DNA of 64,000 nt from Candidatus Kosakonia sp. 282A-S69 (GTDB lineage Bacteria > Pseudomonadota > Gammaproteobacteria > Enterobacterales > Enterobacteriaceae): contig NZ_JAROAU010000003.1 of assembly GCF_029433855.1 (NCBI RefSeq), forward strand, positions 2,476,656 through 2,540,655. Direction: 5' to 3'. The position numbers and the translations under genes are program-made. The notes beneath the pieces were generated by a model. The model was not told where the DNA came from and did no database searches. It was given only the letters and a program-made list of their open reading frames with translations. Of this stretch, positions 1 through 12,667 are shown piece by piece (the stretch's first letter is position 1; every line of letters starts with the position of its first letter).

Positions 1-701
1 ATAAAGGCTACTTCACCGCCTTCACACCACAGCTCCTGCTGCTGGCCGCCGAAGTTCGCCGCGTCTGTGACAGACTGGCCAAGGTTGCGCCGCTTGCGCT
101 CGCTGCCCGCCTGTGCGCTCTGCGCCGAGTCATGGAAAGGAGGGTTACAGATAACGGCATCGTAGGACTCATTTTTATGAATGATGCCGGTGAGGATCGC
201 CGCCCTCTCTTTCTGGCGACGCAGGCGTATCGCGCGCGTCAGGCCGGGGTTGGCGGCAATGATCGCCTGTGCGCTGGCAAAAGCTTCGGCGTTGACTTCG
301 CTGCCGGTAAAGCGCCAGCCATATTGATGGGCACCAATCAGCGGATAGATGCAGTTCGCGCCAGTGCCGATATCAAGCACGCTGGCCTGCGCCGGGATGG
401 TACCGTTATCGCTCTCTGCCAGCAGATCGGCAAGATGATGCAGATAGTCCGCGCGGCCCGGCACCGGCGGGCAGAGAAAGCCCTCCGGGATATCCCACTC
501 GCGTACGCCGTAGAAGTGCGCCAGCAGCGCCTTATTCAGGGCTTTCACCGCCTGCGGATCGGCAAAGTTAACGGTCTCTTCCCCGTTCGGATTGCGCGTG
601 ATAAAGGCGCGCAGCGACGGGTTGACGGCGCACAGGGCGTCAAGGTCGTAGCGGCTATGGTGGCGGTTACGCGGGTGCAGACCCGGCTTCTGGGCATTCA
701 T
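1..701 (-). CDS. rlmF: 23S rRNA m6A1618 methyltransferase RlmF (3' end off window)
   Basis: N-terminal about 233 residues of RlmF (YbiN), the SAM-dependent enzyme that methylates N6 of A1618 in 23S rRNA. The reverse strand reads [15 protein letters not shown]..., closely matching E. coli RlmF as I know it. The SAM-binding region contains [13 protein letters not shown], and the adenine-N6 methylase signature CNPPFHDS is visible. The ATG at 701 is preceded by AGGAG at good spacing; two nearby ATGs are out of frame. The stop codon lies left of position 1. In K-12 mcbA, fiu and ybiX separate rlmF from ybiI; they are missing here and a flavin reductase gene is divergently placed instead. Confidence 0.95.
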   Translation of the reverse strand, partial: MNAQKPGLHPRNRHHSRYDLDALCAVNPSLRAFITRNPNGEETVNFADPQAVKALNKALLAHFYGVREWDIPEGFLCPPVPGRADYLHHLADLLAESDNGTIPAQASVLDIGTGANCIYPLIGAHQYGWRFTGSEVNAEAFASAQAIIAANPGLTRAIRLRRQKERAAILTGIIHKNESYDAVICNPPFHDSAQSAQAGSERKRRNLGQSVTDAANFGGQQQELWCEGGEVAF

Positions 702-795
702 GGCATTCTCCTGTTAACAGCGGCGTAAGATACCCGTTGACGCCAGCCGGGTAAATAAGGGAGCCTGAAGAAACTTTTTGCCATCAGGAGACGCT

Positions 796-1410
796 ATGTA
801 TTTTTATGAGCCCGCGAAAGGTCATGGCCTGCCGCACGACCCGCTGAACGCCATTGTTGGCCCGCGCCCTATCGGCTGGATCGCCTCGCTGGACGGGCAA
901 GGCCGCCGCAACCTTGCCCCTTATAGCTTCTTCAACTGCTTTAACTACCGCCCGCCGATTATTGGTTTCGCCAGCAGCGGCTGGAAAGATAGCGTGCAGA
1001 ATATTGTCGAGAGCAAAGAGTTCGTCTGGAATTTAACCACCCGCGATTTGGCGGTGCAGATGAATGAGACCTCCGCGTCGCTGGCGCACGGCGAAGATGA
1101 GTTTGCCCGCGCCGGGCTGACCCCGGCAGAGAGTCGCCTGGTACGCGTCCCGCGCGTGGCAGAGAGCCCGGTTAACTTTGAGTGCCGCCTTTCGCAGTGC
1201 ATTCAGCTCACCGCCGCCGACGGCAGCCCGATTGAGAGCTGGCTGGTGCTGGGGGAAGTGGTTGCGGTGCATATTGATGAGTCGCTGCTCGAAGAGGGCA
1301 TCTACCAGACGGCGAAGGCGCAGCCGGTGCTGCGCGCCGGCGGCCCGTCCGCTTATTACGGTATTAGCGAGGAGCAGCGTTTCGATCTGGTCAGGCCGGA
1401 TAATCGTTAA
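796..1410 (+). CDS. Flavin reductase (DIM6/NTAB) family protein
   Basis: A 204-aa protein with the flavin-reductase-like split-barrel fold expected of flavoredoxin/NTAB-type proteins, which bind FMN and are thought to reduce flavin or pass electrons to a partner. The motif VGPRPIGWIASLDGQGRRN near the N-terminus followed by NLAPYSFFN is typical of the family. The start chosen is ATG 796, with CAGGAG seven bases upstream; an upstream in-frame TTG at 778 has no ribosome site. It appears monocistronic, divergent from rlmF and followed by REP-like DNA and a 296-nt repeat. It is not at this locus in E. coli K-12. The substrate is unknown. Confidence 0.85.
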   Translation: MYFYEPAKGHGLPHDPLNAIVGPRPIGWIASLDGQGRRNLAPYSFFNCFNYRPPIIGFASSGWKDSVQNIVESKEFVWNLTTRDLAVQMNETSASLAHGEDEFARAGLTPAESRLVRVPRVAESPVNFECRLSQCIQLTAADGSPIESWLVLGEVVAVHIDESLLEEGIYQTAKAQPVLRAGGPSAYYGISEEQRFDLVRPDNR

Positions 1411-1473
1411 GATATTGCCGTCCGGCATAATTCCCATCATCTATACCGGATGGGGGGTTGGCATGTTGGATTA

Positions 1474-1850
1474 GTGGAAGGGTTCCGTTCACCATGCGTT
1501 CGGGAGTTTCATTAACCTTTTATGCGGTGAACGGGACAAGGGAAGCGGCCGCGCTCCCCTTGTCAATCCCCGCGGCCCCGCGAGGAAATCGGTGCTGCGC
1601 ACTGCGCTCACCTCCCGCGTGTCTGACTGCGGCCGGCTCGACTCGACTTGCTCGCCCCTACGGGACTCGCTCCCTGTCTCGGTTCGCCTCTGTCCGCCAT
1701 CCATGGCGTCCAGACCTTGTCATTCACGCTTCGGTTCGCCGATTTCAGCGGGGACATAACCCCTCGCTGTGAGATCTGACGTAAAAACAATATCGATATG
1801 GCTGTAAGCTCGTTTTGGTTGGCCGGATAAGGCGCAGCCGCCATCCTGCC
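1474..1850 (+). repeat. REP-tailed long dispersed repeat, copy A
   Basis: First of three copies of a GC-rich repeat. The core (1474-1769, 296 nt) begins GTGGAAGGGTTCCGTTCACC and ends CCCCTCGCTG. It differs by about five bases from copy C (23582-23877) and about twelve from the inverted copy B (12199-12494), with no indels by eye. A less conserved linker of about 50 nt leads to a REP sequence (1821-1850). A degenerate REP-like stretch (about 1420-1456) precedes it. It fills most of the gap between the flavin reductase gene and ybiI. Short ORFs inside are shared only because the DNA repeats; I see no credible gene. I do not recognise the family. Confidence 0.9.
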
Positions 1851-1906
1851 GACAACCTCATGCCCCTTTATAGCGTCTATACTTAATGGCTACAGAGGAG
1901 GACATT

Positions 1907-2173
1907 ATGGCTTCAGGTTGGGCAAACGACGATGCAGTACAGCAGCAGATCGACAGCACCATTGAGGATGCGGTCGCCCGTGCACGCCGGGACATTCCGG
2001 GAGGTGAGAGCCTTAAAGAGTGCGAAGAGTGCGGGGAAAAGATCCCGGAAGCGCGGCGTAAAGCGATTCCCGGCGTGCGGCTGTGCGTCAATTGTCAGCA
2101 GGAGAAAGATTTACATAACTCGACATACTCAGGATATAATCGCAGGGGATCGAAGGATAGCCAGCTACGCTGA
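1907..2173 (+). CDS. ybiI: DksA/TraR-family C4 zinc-finger protein YbiI
   Basis: An 88-aa protein, the same length as E. coli YbiI and very similar throughout (MASGWANDDAVQQQID...). It has a C-terminal DksA-type four-cysteine zinc finger, CEECGEKIP then CVNCQQEK. It lacks the long DksA coiled coil. Family members bind the RNA polymerase secondary channel; the role of YbiI itself is not established. The start is ATG 1907, preceded by GAGGAGG; an in-frame ATG at 1886 has no such site. It stands alone between repeat copy A and ybiJ. Confidence 0.95.
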   Translation: MASGWANDDAVQQQIDSTIEDAVARARRDIPGGESLKECEECGEKIPEARRKAIPGVRLCVNCQQEKDLHNSTYSGYNRRGSKDSQLR

Positions 2174-2457
2174 CTTTTTCTGACGTTTTCTGGCAGGATA
2201 AACGCTTACCTTTACCTTCACACTTTTCCGCTTCGCTTGTCGCAAAATGTGCCGCTTATCTTGCCACGCCAACAGAGTGCAACCCTTTCTCGCTTTTTTA
2301 TCTTTTTAACCTTTATGTTTCAAAAACATAAGCATTGTTCAATTTTTTAGAACAAGGCTTTCAATTCTCTTCGATTTTCTCGCTGATAAAAAACCGTGAT
2401 ACTTATCACATCGACGGAACATCGTCCAAAATTCAGTATAACCTGCGAGAGAAACTT

Positions 2458-2718
2458 ATGAACGCCATTAAATATGCTGTTGCCGCTGTCGCATTATCGA
2501 CCCTCTCTTTCGGTGCTTTTGCGGCACAACCTGTGAACCCTGCTCAGGCAGGCGAACTCAACAAAATCGGTGTGGTTTCCGCTCATGGCGCAACCACACT
2601 GGACGGCCTTGAAGCACGCCTGGCAGAAAAAGCCAAAGCGGCGGGCGCTTCCGGCTACAGCATCCAGTCCACCAGCGGCAACAACAAGCTGAGCGGCACT
2701 GCGGTTATCTACAAATAA
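2458..2718 (+). CDS. ybiJ: DUF1471 (YhcN/BhsA-type) periplasmic protein YbiJ
   Basis: A small 86-aa secreted protein. Residues 1-22 form a signal peptide with likely cleavage after AFA. The rest is one DUF1471 domain (IGVVSAHGATTLDGLE... ending in SGTAVIYK). Relatives such as BhsA, McbA and YhcN are stress-linked periplasmic or outer-membrane proteins; the function of YbiJ is unknown. The start at 2458 begins the signal peptide; the reading frame runs 41 codons further upstream without ribosome-site support. The 284-bp AT-rich gap upstream (2174-2457) presumably holds its promoter. A strong terminator follows at 2798. Confidence 0.93.
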   Translation: MNAIKYAVAAVALSTLSFGAFAAQPVNPAQAGELNKIGVVSAHGATTLDGLEARLAEKAKAAGASGYSIQSTSGNNKLSGTAVIYK

Positions 2719-2797
2719 CCTGCCCCGCGTTTTACCCCGGCATTTTAACCCTCTGCCGGATGCACCACCCTCATTGACCCTTATTGCCCTTTGCATG

Positions 2798-2828
2798 GCC
2801 CGTCCAGGATTGTGACGGGCTTTTTTTT
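2798..2828 (+). terminator. Rho-independent terminator after ybiJ
   Basis: A seven-base-pair stem GCCCGTC/GACGGGC with a 9-nt loop is followed by eight T residues. The T tract overlaps the last bases of the convergent ybiB gene. Confidence 0.88.
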
Positions 2829-3795
2829 ATCCCACTGTCGCCGCGACGCGCGCCATCCCCTCTTCCAGCGTCTGCGCTTCACCGCTCGCCACCAGACAGC
2901 AGGCCAGCTGCACCTTTAGAGAATCCGGCACCGCTTCGCGCCCGCTCAGGCAGCGCTCGATCCAGCGCGCGGTGCTGTCCGCATCTTTCGCCGCACCCGC
3001 CGCCGCAGGTTCAAGCGCCGCATCACTGCGGGCAAAGAGCACGCGCTCGCCTGCGGGATCGATCAGGTTCATCTGCGGGCAGCGCTGCGGGTTGGCATAC
3101 ACCTCCCCTTCGGTGCCCTGCAGCAACAGGCCGCGCCCGCCAATATCAGCGAAAAATTTCCCCACCCGGGTGAGATACTCCGGGTGCGAGACGCTGGAGA
3201 GGCGCAGCGCCGCCTCTTCGGCAAACGGGGTCGCCAGCTTCGCCAGCGTATGCGCGCTGTTACGCACCCCCATGCGCCAGCGCAGCCCCAGCTGATCCTC
3301 CAGCGGCGGGCAGAGCGCACTGACCGGAATATAGACCGGCTGATGCCCCTCCAGCTTCGCCTGCGCCTGCCCGGCAAGCGTTGTGGCTTCAATACCTAAC
3401 AGGGCGAAAATGGTTTCGCTGACGACGCGGGTCGGATCTTCGCTGACGCCGTGCACCACCACCGGAAAGCCCAGTTTACTCAGCAGAATCGCCAGCAGCG
3501 GTGTCAGGTTTGCCTGCTTGCGCGCGCCGTTATAGCTCGGAATCACTACCGGCATCGGCTTCGCCACCGGCGGCGTCAGCTTCATTGTCCGCTCCTGCAT
3601 CGCCGCATAGAAGCCGCGCATTTCGGCCTCGCCTTCCCCTTTAATGCGTAGCGCAATCAGGATTGCGCCCATCTCCAGTTCCGGTACCTCGCCGTTGAGC
3701 ATCTTCGCGTAAAGGCTGCGGGCGGTGTCAATATCAAGGTCGCGGGCGTGATTTTTCCCCCGGCCAACCTCTTTAATGATGGTGCGGTAATCCAT
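2827..3795 (-). CDS. ybiB: YbiB, TrpD2-like nucleic-acid-binding protein
   Basis: A 322-aa protein of the glycosyltransferase-3/TrpD2 fold (anthranilate phosphoribosyltransferase-like, without that activity). E. coli YbiB binds DNA and RNA non-specifically. The protein begins MDYRTIIKEVGRGKNHARDL and matches E. coli YbiB along its length. The start at 3795 has AAGGAGAG seven bases upstream. It lies 25 bp downstream of dinG on the same strand and is probably cotranscribed from the LexA-controlled dinG promoter. K-12 ybiC, which separates ybiB and ybiJ there, is absent. Confidence 0.95.
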   Translation of the reverse strand: MDYRTIIKEVGRGKNHARDLDIDTARSLYAKMLNGEVPELEMGAILIALRIKGEGEAEMRGFYAAMQERTMKLTPPVAKPMPVVIPSYNGARKQANLTPLLAILLSKLGFPVVVHGVSEDPTRVVSETIFALLGIEATTLAGQAQAKLEGHQPVYIPVSALCPPLEDQLGLRWRMGVRNSAHTLAKLATPFAEEAALRLSSVSHPEYLTRVGKFFADIGGRGLLLQGTEGEVYANPQRCPQMNLIDPAGERVLFARSDAALEPAAAGAAKDADSTARWIERCLSGREAVPDSLKVQLACCLVASGEAQTLEEGMARVAATVG

Positions 3796-3820
3796 GGACT
3801 CTCCTTGCGTGCTCACATCG

Positions 3821-5962
3821 TTAACGGCGCCTGCGGCGCTTCTGTTCTGGTTTCTTCACTATAACGTCAGGCATCGGCGGTTGGGAAATTGGAAATATTG
3901 GCAGTGCATCAAGCAGGCGTTTCCCATAACTCTTGGTCAACAGCCGCTTATCGTAGATCACCACTTCACCGCGACACTCGTGGCTGCGGATCAGGCGCCC
4001 GACCTGCTGAATAAGGTTAAACGAGGCGCTCGGCAGGCTCTGCACTTCAAAGGGGTAACGCTTAAGGCTTTTCAGCCACTCCCCTTCGGTGATCACCACC
4101 GGGCTGTCGATAGGCGGGAAAGCAATCTTATGGATATGCACCTGCGTGAGGTAATCCCCCTTCAGATCCAGCCCCTCGGCGAAGGATTGCAGGCCAACCA
4201 GCACGCTGCGCTCGCCGCCATCAATGCGTTTACGGTGCAGCTCCACCAGCCGGTAACGGGGTTGATCGCCCTGCACCAGCAGCAGCAGACGCAGGTCAGG
4301 CACGTAGGTGAGAAAGAGCTGCATCGCGCGCTGGCTGGCAAAAAGCACCAGCATTCCGCGGTGCGCTTTGCTCTCTACCTGCTCACGAAACCAGGTCGCC
4401 ATCTCCGCGATATGCTGCTCTTCGTTCTCCATCAGCGGCTCGTAGCGCATCTGCGGAATAACAATCTTCCCCTGCTCGACATGGTTAAACGGCGAGTCAA
4501 GGCTGACAAAGCGATCGCCCGCTTTCTCTTTCAGGCCGCTCATCTCCTGCAGGCGGTTGAAGCTGTTAAGTGAGCGCAGGGTCGCCGAGGTAACGACGAT
4601 ATGCGGCACGCTGCGCCAGAGCAGCTTTTCCAGTTGATCGCTGACGCGAATGCCGACACAGTGAAACTGCAGGTGCAGCTGCCCGTCGCGCACCTCGCGC
4701 GTCACCCATTTTGAGACCGGCGCGCCGGAGGCCTGCGCCATCGACGCCAGCCGCCAGAGCTTGCTCTGGCTCTCAAACATCCCCAGCGCGCGGTTCATCT
4801 GCAAAATCACCCGGTGCAGGCGCACAACGTCATGGCTGCCGGTTTTCTCACTGAGATCGTTGAGAAACAGCTCCGCCAGCCCGCGCAGCATCTCGGTCAG
4901 TTTCGCCAGCCGCTGGCAGATCTCCATCACTTCATCCGGCAGTTCACCCATCGTAAAGCGGTGCTCCGCCTCCTGCCCGGCCGGAAGATAGAGGTTAAGA
5001 ATGGCGTTGAGCGAAGCAATCAGCTCAAACAGCTCTTCACAGTGGGCGTTGAGCCGCTCGGGCGTGGCCAGCGGCGGCAGGGTTTTCGGGCGAAACTGCT
5101 CAAGACAGGTCGCCACCAGTTTGGTGAAGAGATCGAGCTGCAGCTGATACCAGCCGGCGGTGATCTCCGCCGACATCTCGAGCGCATCACGCGCAACATC
5201 CGGCAGATGGTGGCCTTCATCCAGCACCAGCAGCAGGTTTTTTGGCTCCGGCAGCACCGCTTCGCTCTCCATCGCCGCCATTACCAGCGCGTGGTTGGCG
5301 ACCACCACTTCGGCTTCCTGGATCTCCCGCCGCGCCACGAAGAAGGGGCATTCACGGTAGTAGTGGCAGTTGCGGTTCAGGCAGCCCGCTTTATCGGTGC
5401 TCAGGCGTCGCCAGAGATCGTCGCTGATGGCTTTATCAGTGTGATCGCGCAGGCCATCCCACTTATCGCTGTCGAGATCGGCTTTTAACGACGCGCAGCG
5501 CGTCTGCTCCTCTTTGTTGCCGGGCGTCAGCTCATCATCAAGAAAGGCCAGCAGATCCTGCTGCCTGGGATCGCTGCTGGCGAGTGCTGCGAGATTGCGT
5601 GGGCAGACATAGCGCCCGCGGCCAAAGGCGGCGGTGAAGCGTAAATCGGGGATAATTTTACGCAGTAGCGGCAGGTCTTTACTGAAGATTTGATCCTGCA
5701 GCGCCACGTTGGCGGTGCTGACCACCAGCGTTTTCTGCTCTTCACGGGCAATCGCGATGCCCGGAATGAGGTATGAGAGGGTTTTACCCACCCCGGTCGG
5801 CGCTTCAATCGCCAGATGGCGGCCCTCATCGCCCGCCAGCGTTTTTGCCACGTCAGCAATCATCTGACGCTGCGGCGCGCGGGGAATAAAGTCCGGGATC
5901 TGTTGTTGCAACGCCTTATACCAGGCGGCAATTTGCGCTTTTAACGCGGCGGTAAGGGCCAT
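3821..5962 (-). CDS. dinG: ATP-dependent 5'-3' DNA helicase DinG
   Basis: A 713-aa XPD-like superfamily 2 helicase that unwinds D-loops, R-loops and forks. Walker A (EAPTGVGKT, residues 53-61) and the DEGH box are present. The four cysteines of the 4Fe-4S cluster lie at C120, C194, C199 and C205, the same numbers as in E. coli. The start MALTAALK at 5962 matches E. coli; the frame extends 36 codons upstream but across the LexA box. The tail ends in a basic RRRRR run. It heads a dinG-ybiB operon. In K-12 ybiA and rhlE flank dinG on this side; here the bgl operon intervenes and ybiA is missing. Confidence 0.98.
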   Translation of the reverse strand: MALTAALKAQIAAWYKALQQQIPDFIPRAPQRQMIADVAKTLAGDEGRHLAIEAPTGVGKTLSYLIPGIAIAREEQKTLVVSTANVALQDQIFSKDLPLLRKIIPDLRFTAAFGRGRYVCPRNLAALASSDPRQQDLLAFLDDELTPGNKEEQTRCASLKADLDSDKWDGLRDHTDKAISDDLWRRLSTDKAGCLNRNCHYYRECPFFVARREIQEAEVVVANHALVMAAMESEAVLPEPKNLLLVLDEGHHLPDVARDALEMSAEITAGWYQLQLDLFTKLVATCLEQFRPKTLPPLATPERLNAHCEELFELIASLNAILNLYLPAGQEAEHRFTMGELPDEVMEICQRLAKLTEMLRGLAELFLNDLSEKTGSHDVVRLHRVILQMNRALGMFESQSKLWRLASMAQASGAPVSKWVTREVRDGQLHLQFHCVGIRVSDQLEKLLWRSVPHIVVTSATLRSLNSFNRLQEMSGLKEKAGDRFVSLDSPFNHVEQGKIVIPQMRYEPLMENEEQHIAEMATWFREQVESKAHRGMLVLFASQRAMQLFLTYVPDLRLLLLVQGDQPRYRLVELHRKRIDGGERSVLVGLQSFAEGLDLKGDYLTQVHIHKIAFPPIDSPVVITEGEWLKSLKRYPFEVQSLPSASFNLIQQVGRLIRSHECRGEVVIYDKRLLTKSYGKRLLDALPIFPISQPPMPDVIVKKPEQKRRRRR

Positions 5963-5976
5963 TCGATAACCTGAAA

Positions 5977-5996
5977 TACTGTATAAACGGCCACTA
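5977..5996 (-). promoter_or_regulatory. LexA box of dinG
   Basis: Reading the minus strand, TAGTGGCCGTTTATACAGTA differs at only two positions from the E. coli dinG SOS box as I recall it. One half-site (ACAG) is canonical and the other (GTGG) is degenerate, as in E. coli. It lies 14 bp upstream of the dinG ATG. Confidence 0.85.
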
Positions 5997-6225
5997 TTGT
6001 GGCACTTTTTCGCCCACAGGAGCGAACGCTTTTTGCCGTTATGGAAGCGCGCGCGTAAATCGCGCAACACGCTTCGACCGATAACCCGGCCTGGGGGCAG
6101 CGCTGCGCGTCAGGCAGAGGATACTTTTCGCAAAGCCGATCACAAATTGGCAGATCCATTTATGAAACCGCTTTCGGATGCGTTGAACATTGATATGGTC
6201 AATGCTAGCTTTTTAACTGCATTAC

Positions 6226-6252
6226 GCTTGTTACCGAATATCGGGCAAAACC
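6226..6252 (+). promoter_or_regulatory. RAT antiterminator site for BglG (leader)
   Basis: GCTTGTTACCGAATATCGGGCAAAACC matches the ribonucleic antiterminator recognised by BglG-family proteins (GATTGTTACTG...AGGCAAAACC type). Its last 11 bases form the 5' arm of the terminator starting at 6242, so bound BglG would block the terminator hairpin. Confidence 0.88.
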
Positions 6253-6315
6253 TAAATGCAGACTGAAGGGATTATTCCGTCCCTGGCTGTATTTACGTTT
6301 TGCCCGTTTTTGTTT
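6242..6315 (+). terminator. Leader terminator controlled by antitermination
   Basis: A long stem pairs CGGGCAAAAC (6242-6251) with GTTTTGCCCG (6297-6306), extended by the nearly complementary TAAAT/ATTTA and CAG/CTG segments. A small GGGA/TCCC hairpin sits in the loop. TTTTTGTTT follows. It ends just before the bglG-type gene and overlaps the RAT, the classic arrangement for the beta-glucoside operon. Confidence 0.88.
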
Positions 6316-6328
6316 GCAGGAGTTGGCG

Positions 6329-7165
6329 ATGCTGGTCAAACAAATATTAAATAATAACGTTGTCAGCGCCCTCGATGAGCACGGCGTTGAGGTTATTCTG
6401 ACCGGGCGCGGCCTCGGGTTTAATACCCAGAGCGGTGACCGCGTCAATATGGAGGCCATCGAGAAGATATTCCACCTGAAAGACTCCCGGCTCTCGGCCC
6501 GTTTTAAAGATCTGGTGAGCGAAGTGCCGGTGGAAATTGTCCAGCTAACGGCGGATATTGTCGCCCTCGCGCGTGAAACCCTGCCGCATAAATTAAGCGA
6601 CGGGCTGTATGTCACGCTTGCCGATCACCTCCATTTTGCCCTGCAGCGCAGCGAAACAGGCGAGAGTTTAACCAACCCGCTGGAGTGGGAAGTGCGCCAC
6701 TTTTACACCGCCGAGTACGCCATCGGCCGCCAGGCGCTGGGGATGGTGGTGGCGCGCACCGGCACGCTGCTACCCGACAGCGAAGCGTGCAGCATCGCCC
6801 TGCACGTTGTGAACGCCGGGCTAAACGATACGATGGGAAAAACCACGCAGATCACCCGGCTTATTTATCAGCTGCAAAATATCGTCAGATACTTTTTTAC
6901 CCTGCCGCCCGATGAGCACACCCTCAATTACCAGCGTTTTATTACCCACTTAAAATTTTTCGCGCAGCGGGTGATTGCCGGCGAGGTATTAAATAACGAT
7001 GACGAGGAGTTATTTGCCATGGTTGAGCGCCGCTACCAGACGACGCTGAAGTGCGTTAACGCCATTAGCGAGTTTGTCGGCAAACATTATCACCACTCCA
7101 TGAGTAACTCCGAGAAACTTTATCTGACTGTGCATATCGAAAATGTGGTGCAACGGTCAGCGTAA
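6329..7165 (+). CDS. bglG: BglG/LicT-family transcriptional antiterminator
   Basis: A 278-aa antiterminator: an N-terminal co-antiterminator RNA-binding domain (MLVKQILNNNVVSALDEHG) followed by two PTS regulation domains (PRDs) with conserved histidines, including HLHFALQR and HYHHSMSN. The dimeric protein binds RAT RNA and lets polymerase read through; its activity is set by phosphorylation by HPr and the cognate EII. The start ATG 6329 has CAGGAG seven bases upstream, preferred over TTG 6314. It is the first gene of the operon, between two RAT-like sites at 6226 and 7217. The symbol follows family and context; substrate specificity is not proven. Confidence 0.92.
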   Translation: MLVKQILNNNVVSALDEHGVEVILTGRGLGFNTQSGDRVNMEAIEKIFHLKDSRLSARFKDLVSEVPVEIVQLTADIVALARETLPHKLSDGLYVTLADHLHFALQRSETGESLTNPLEWEVRHFYTAEYAIGRQALGMVVARTGTLLPDSEACSIALHVVNAGLNDTMGKTTQITRLIYQLQNIVRYFFTLPPDEHTLNYQRFITHLKFFAQRVIAGEVLNNDDEELFAMVERRYQTTLKCVNAISEFVGKHYHHSMSNSEKLYLTVHIENVVQRSA

Positions 7166-7216
7166 TCCACCCGGCAGGCAGCCAGGCCTGCGGCGTGAAA
7201 AAATGAATTCCATCCA

Positions 7217-7245
7217 GGCTTGTTACTGTTAAATCAGGCAAACCC
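7217..7245 (+). promoter_or_regulatory. Second RAT-like site between bglG and bglF
   Basis: GGCTTGTTACTG followed by TTAAATCAGGCAAACC closely fits the RAT consensus. As in the E. coli bgl operon it lies between the antiterminator and the permease gene. The overlapping terminator is much weaker than in the leader: CAAAC/GTTTG with a GGCC inner hairpin near 7266-7285, and no clear T tract. Confidence 0.7.
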
Positions 7246-7324
7246 CAGAGGAAACAAGGTATCGGCCAAGGCCGGTGTTTGTTGATGACGCCAGAAAATC
7301 GGGCGTCTGTCTGGAGGAATGAGC

Positions 7325-12042
<4,718 letters not shown>

Positions 12043-12063
12043 AAGCCCGGCCTCTGAAACCGC

Positions 12064-12097
12064 GTAGGCCGGATAAGCGTGTAACGCGCCATCCGGC
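12064..12097. repeat. REP sequence after bgl operon
   Basis: GTAGGCCGGATAAGCGTG then ACGCGCCATCCGGC is a palindromic REP/PU unit. It forms a pair with the inverted REP at 12119-12151 (counted as the tail of repeat copy B). Such pairs often stabilise mRNA 3' ends. Confidence 0.85.
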
Positions 12098-12118
12098 GTT
12101 ATTTCTGCGCCACCGATT

Positions 12119-12494
12119 GCCGGATGGCGGCTGCGCCTTATCCGGCCTACCAAAACGAGCCTACCGCGACATCAATGTTACTTTTATCTGCGATATAGCA
12201 GCGAGGTGTTGTGTCCCCGCTGAAATCGGCGAACCGAAGCGGGAATGACAAGGTCTGGACGCCATGGATGGCGGACAGAGGCGAACCGAGGCATGGAGCG
12301 AGTCCCGTAGGGGCGAGCAAGCCGAGTCGAGCCGGCCGCAGTCAGGCACGCGGGAGGTGAGCGCAGTGCGAAGCACCGATTTCCTCGCGGGGCCGCGGGG
12401 ATTGACAAGGGGAGCGCGGCCGCTTCCCTTGTCCCGTTCACCGCTTAAGAGATGAATGAAACTCCCGAACGCATGGTGAACGGAACCCTTCCAC
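12119..12494 (-). repeat. REP-tailed long dispersed repeat, copy B (inverted)
   Basis: Inverted copy of the element at 1474 and 23582. The core is 12199-12494 (296 nt, no indels); the linker is 12152-12198 and the REP tail 12119-12151. Total length 376 nt, against 377 and 376 for the other copies. This copy is the most diverged (about 12 differences from copy A by eye). It lies between the convergent bgl operon and rhlE. Read on the minus strand it has the same order as the others: short flank, core, linker, REP. Confidence 0.9.
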
Positions 12495-12517
12495 CAATGC
12501 CACATGGCTGGCCCATT

Positions 12518-12548
12518 GCCGGATGACGCTGACGCTTATCCGGCCTAC
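12518..12548. repeat. REP sequence upstream of repeat copy B core
   Basis: GCCGGATGACGCTGACGC then TTATCCGGCCTAC, a REP palindrome bordering the long repeat on the side away from its own REP tail. Copy C has a REP in the equivalent place and copy A a degenerate one. Confidence 0.82.
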
Positions 12549-12581
12549 GCCGTTCCAGTGAGCTCATTCCAGCGGCACCAT

Positions 12582-12617
12582 AAAAAAACCACCATCCGGC
12601 GTAATGCCCGATGGCGG
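12582..12617 (-). terminator. Rho-independent terminator after rhlE
   Basis: On the minus strand CCGCCATCGGGC and GCCGGATGGTGG pair around ATTAC and are followed by TTTTTTT. It is about 50 bp downstream of the rhlE stop. Confidence 0.8.
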
Positions 12618-12667
12618 CTTCGAGTGCCGGGTCACCAAAAACCTACCCGGCCTGAACGGAAACAGAA

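Noticed and set aside
132-728. Plus-strand 198-codon frame opposite rlmF
   Set aside because: It is antisense to a clearly recognised gene and has no homology I can see; a shadow of biased codon use.
1458-1772. Similar ORFs of 70-100 codons in repeat copies A, B and C (also 12184-12441 and 23578-23892)
   Set aside because: They are shared because the DNA repeats. They lack ribosome sites and domains, are Arg/Pro/Ser-rich as expected for translated GC-rich DNA, and start and stop inside the element.
2335-2457. N-terminal extension of ybiJ
   Set aside because: The frame is open for 41 more codons, but the signal peptide must start at 2458, and the upstream bases are AT-rich promoter-like DNA.
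6125-6150. CRP site upstream of the bgl leader
   Set aside because: Only the right half (GATCACA) is recognisable; the left half does not fit TGTGA.
7246-7318. Terminator paired with the second RAT
   Set aside because: A weak CAAAC/GTTTG stem can be drawn, but there is no T tract, so I did not list it as a terminator.
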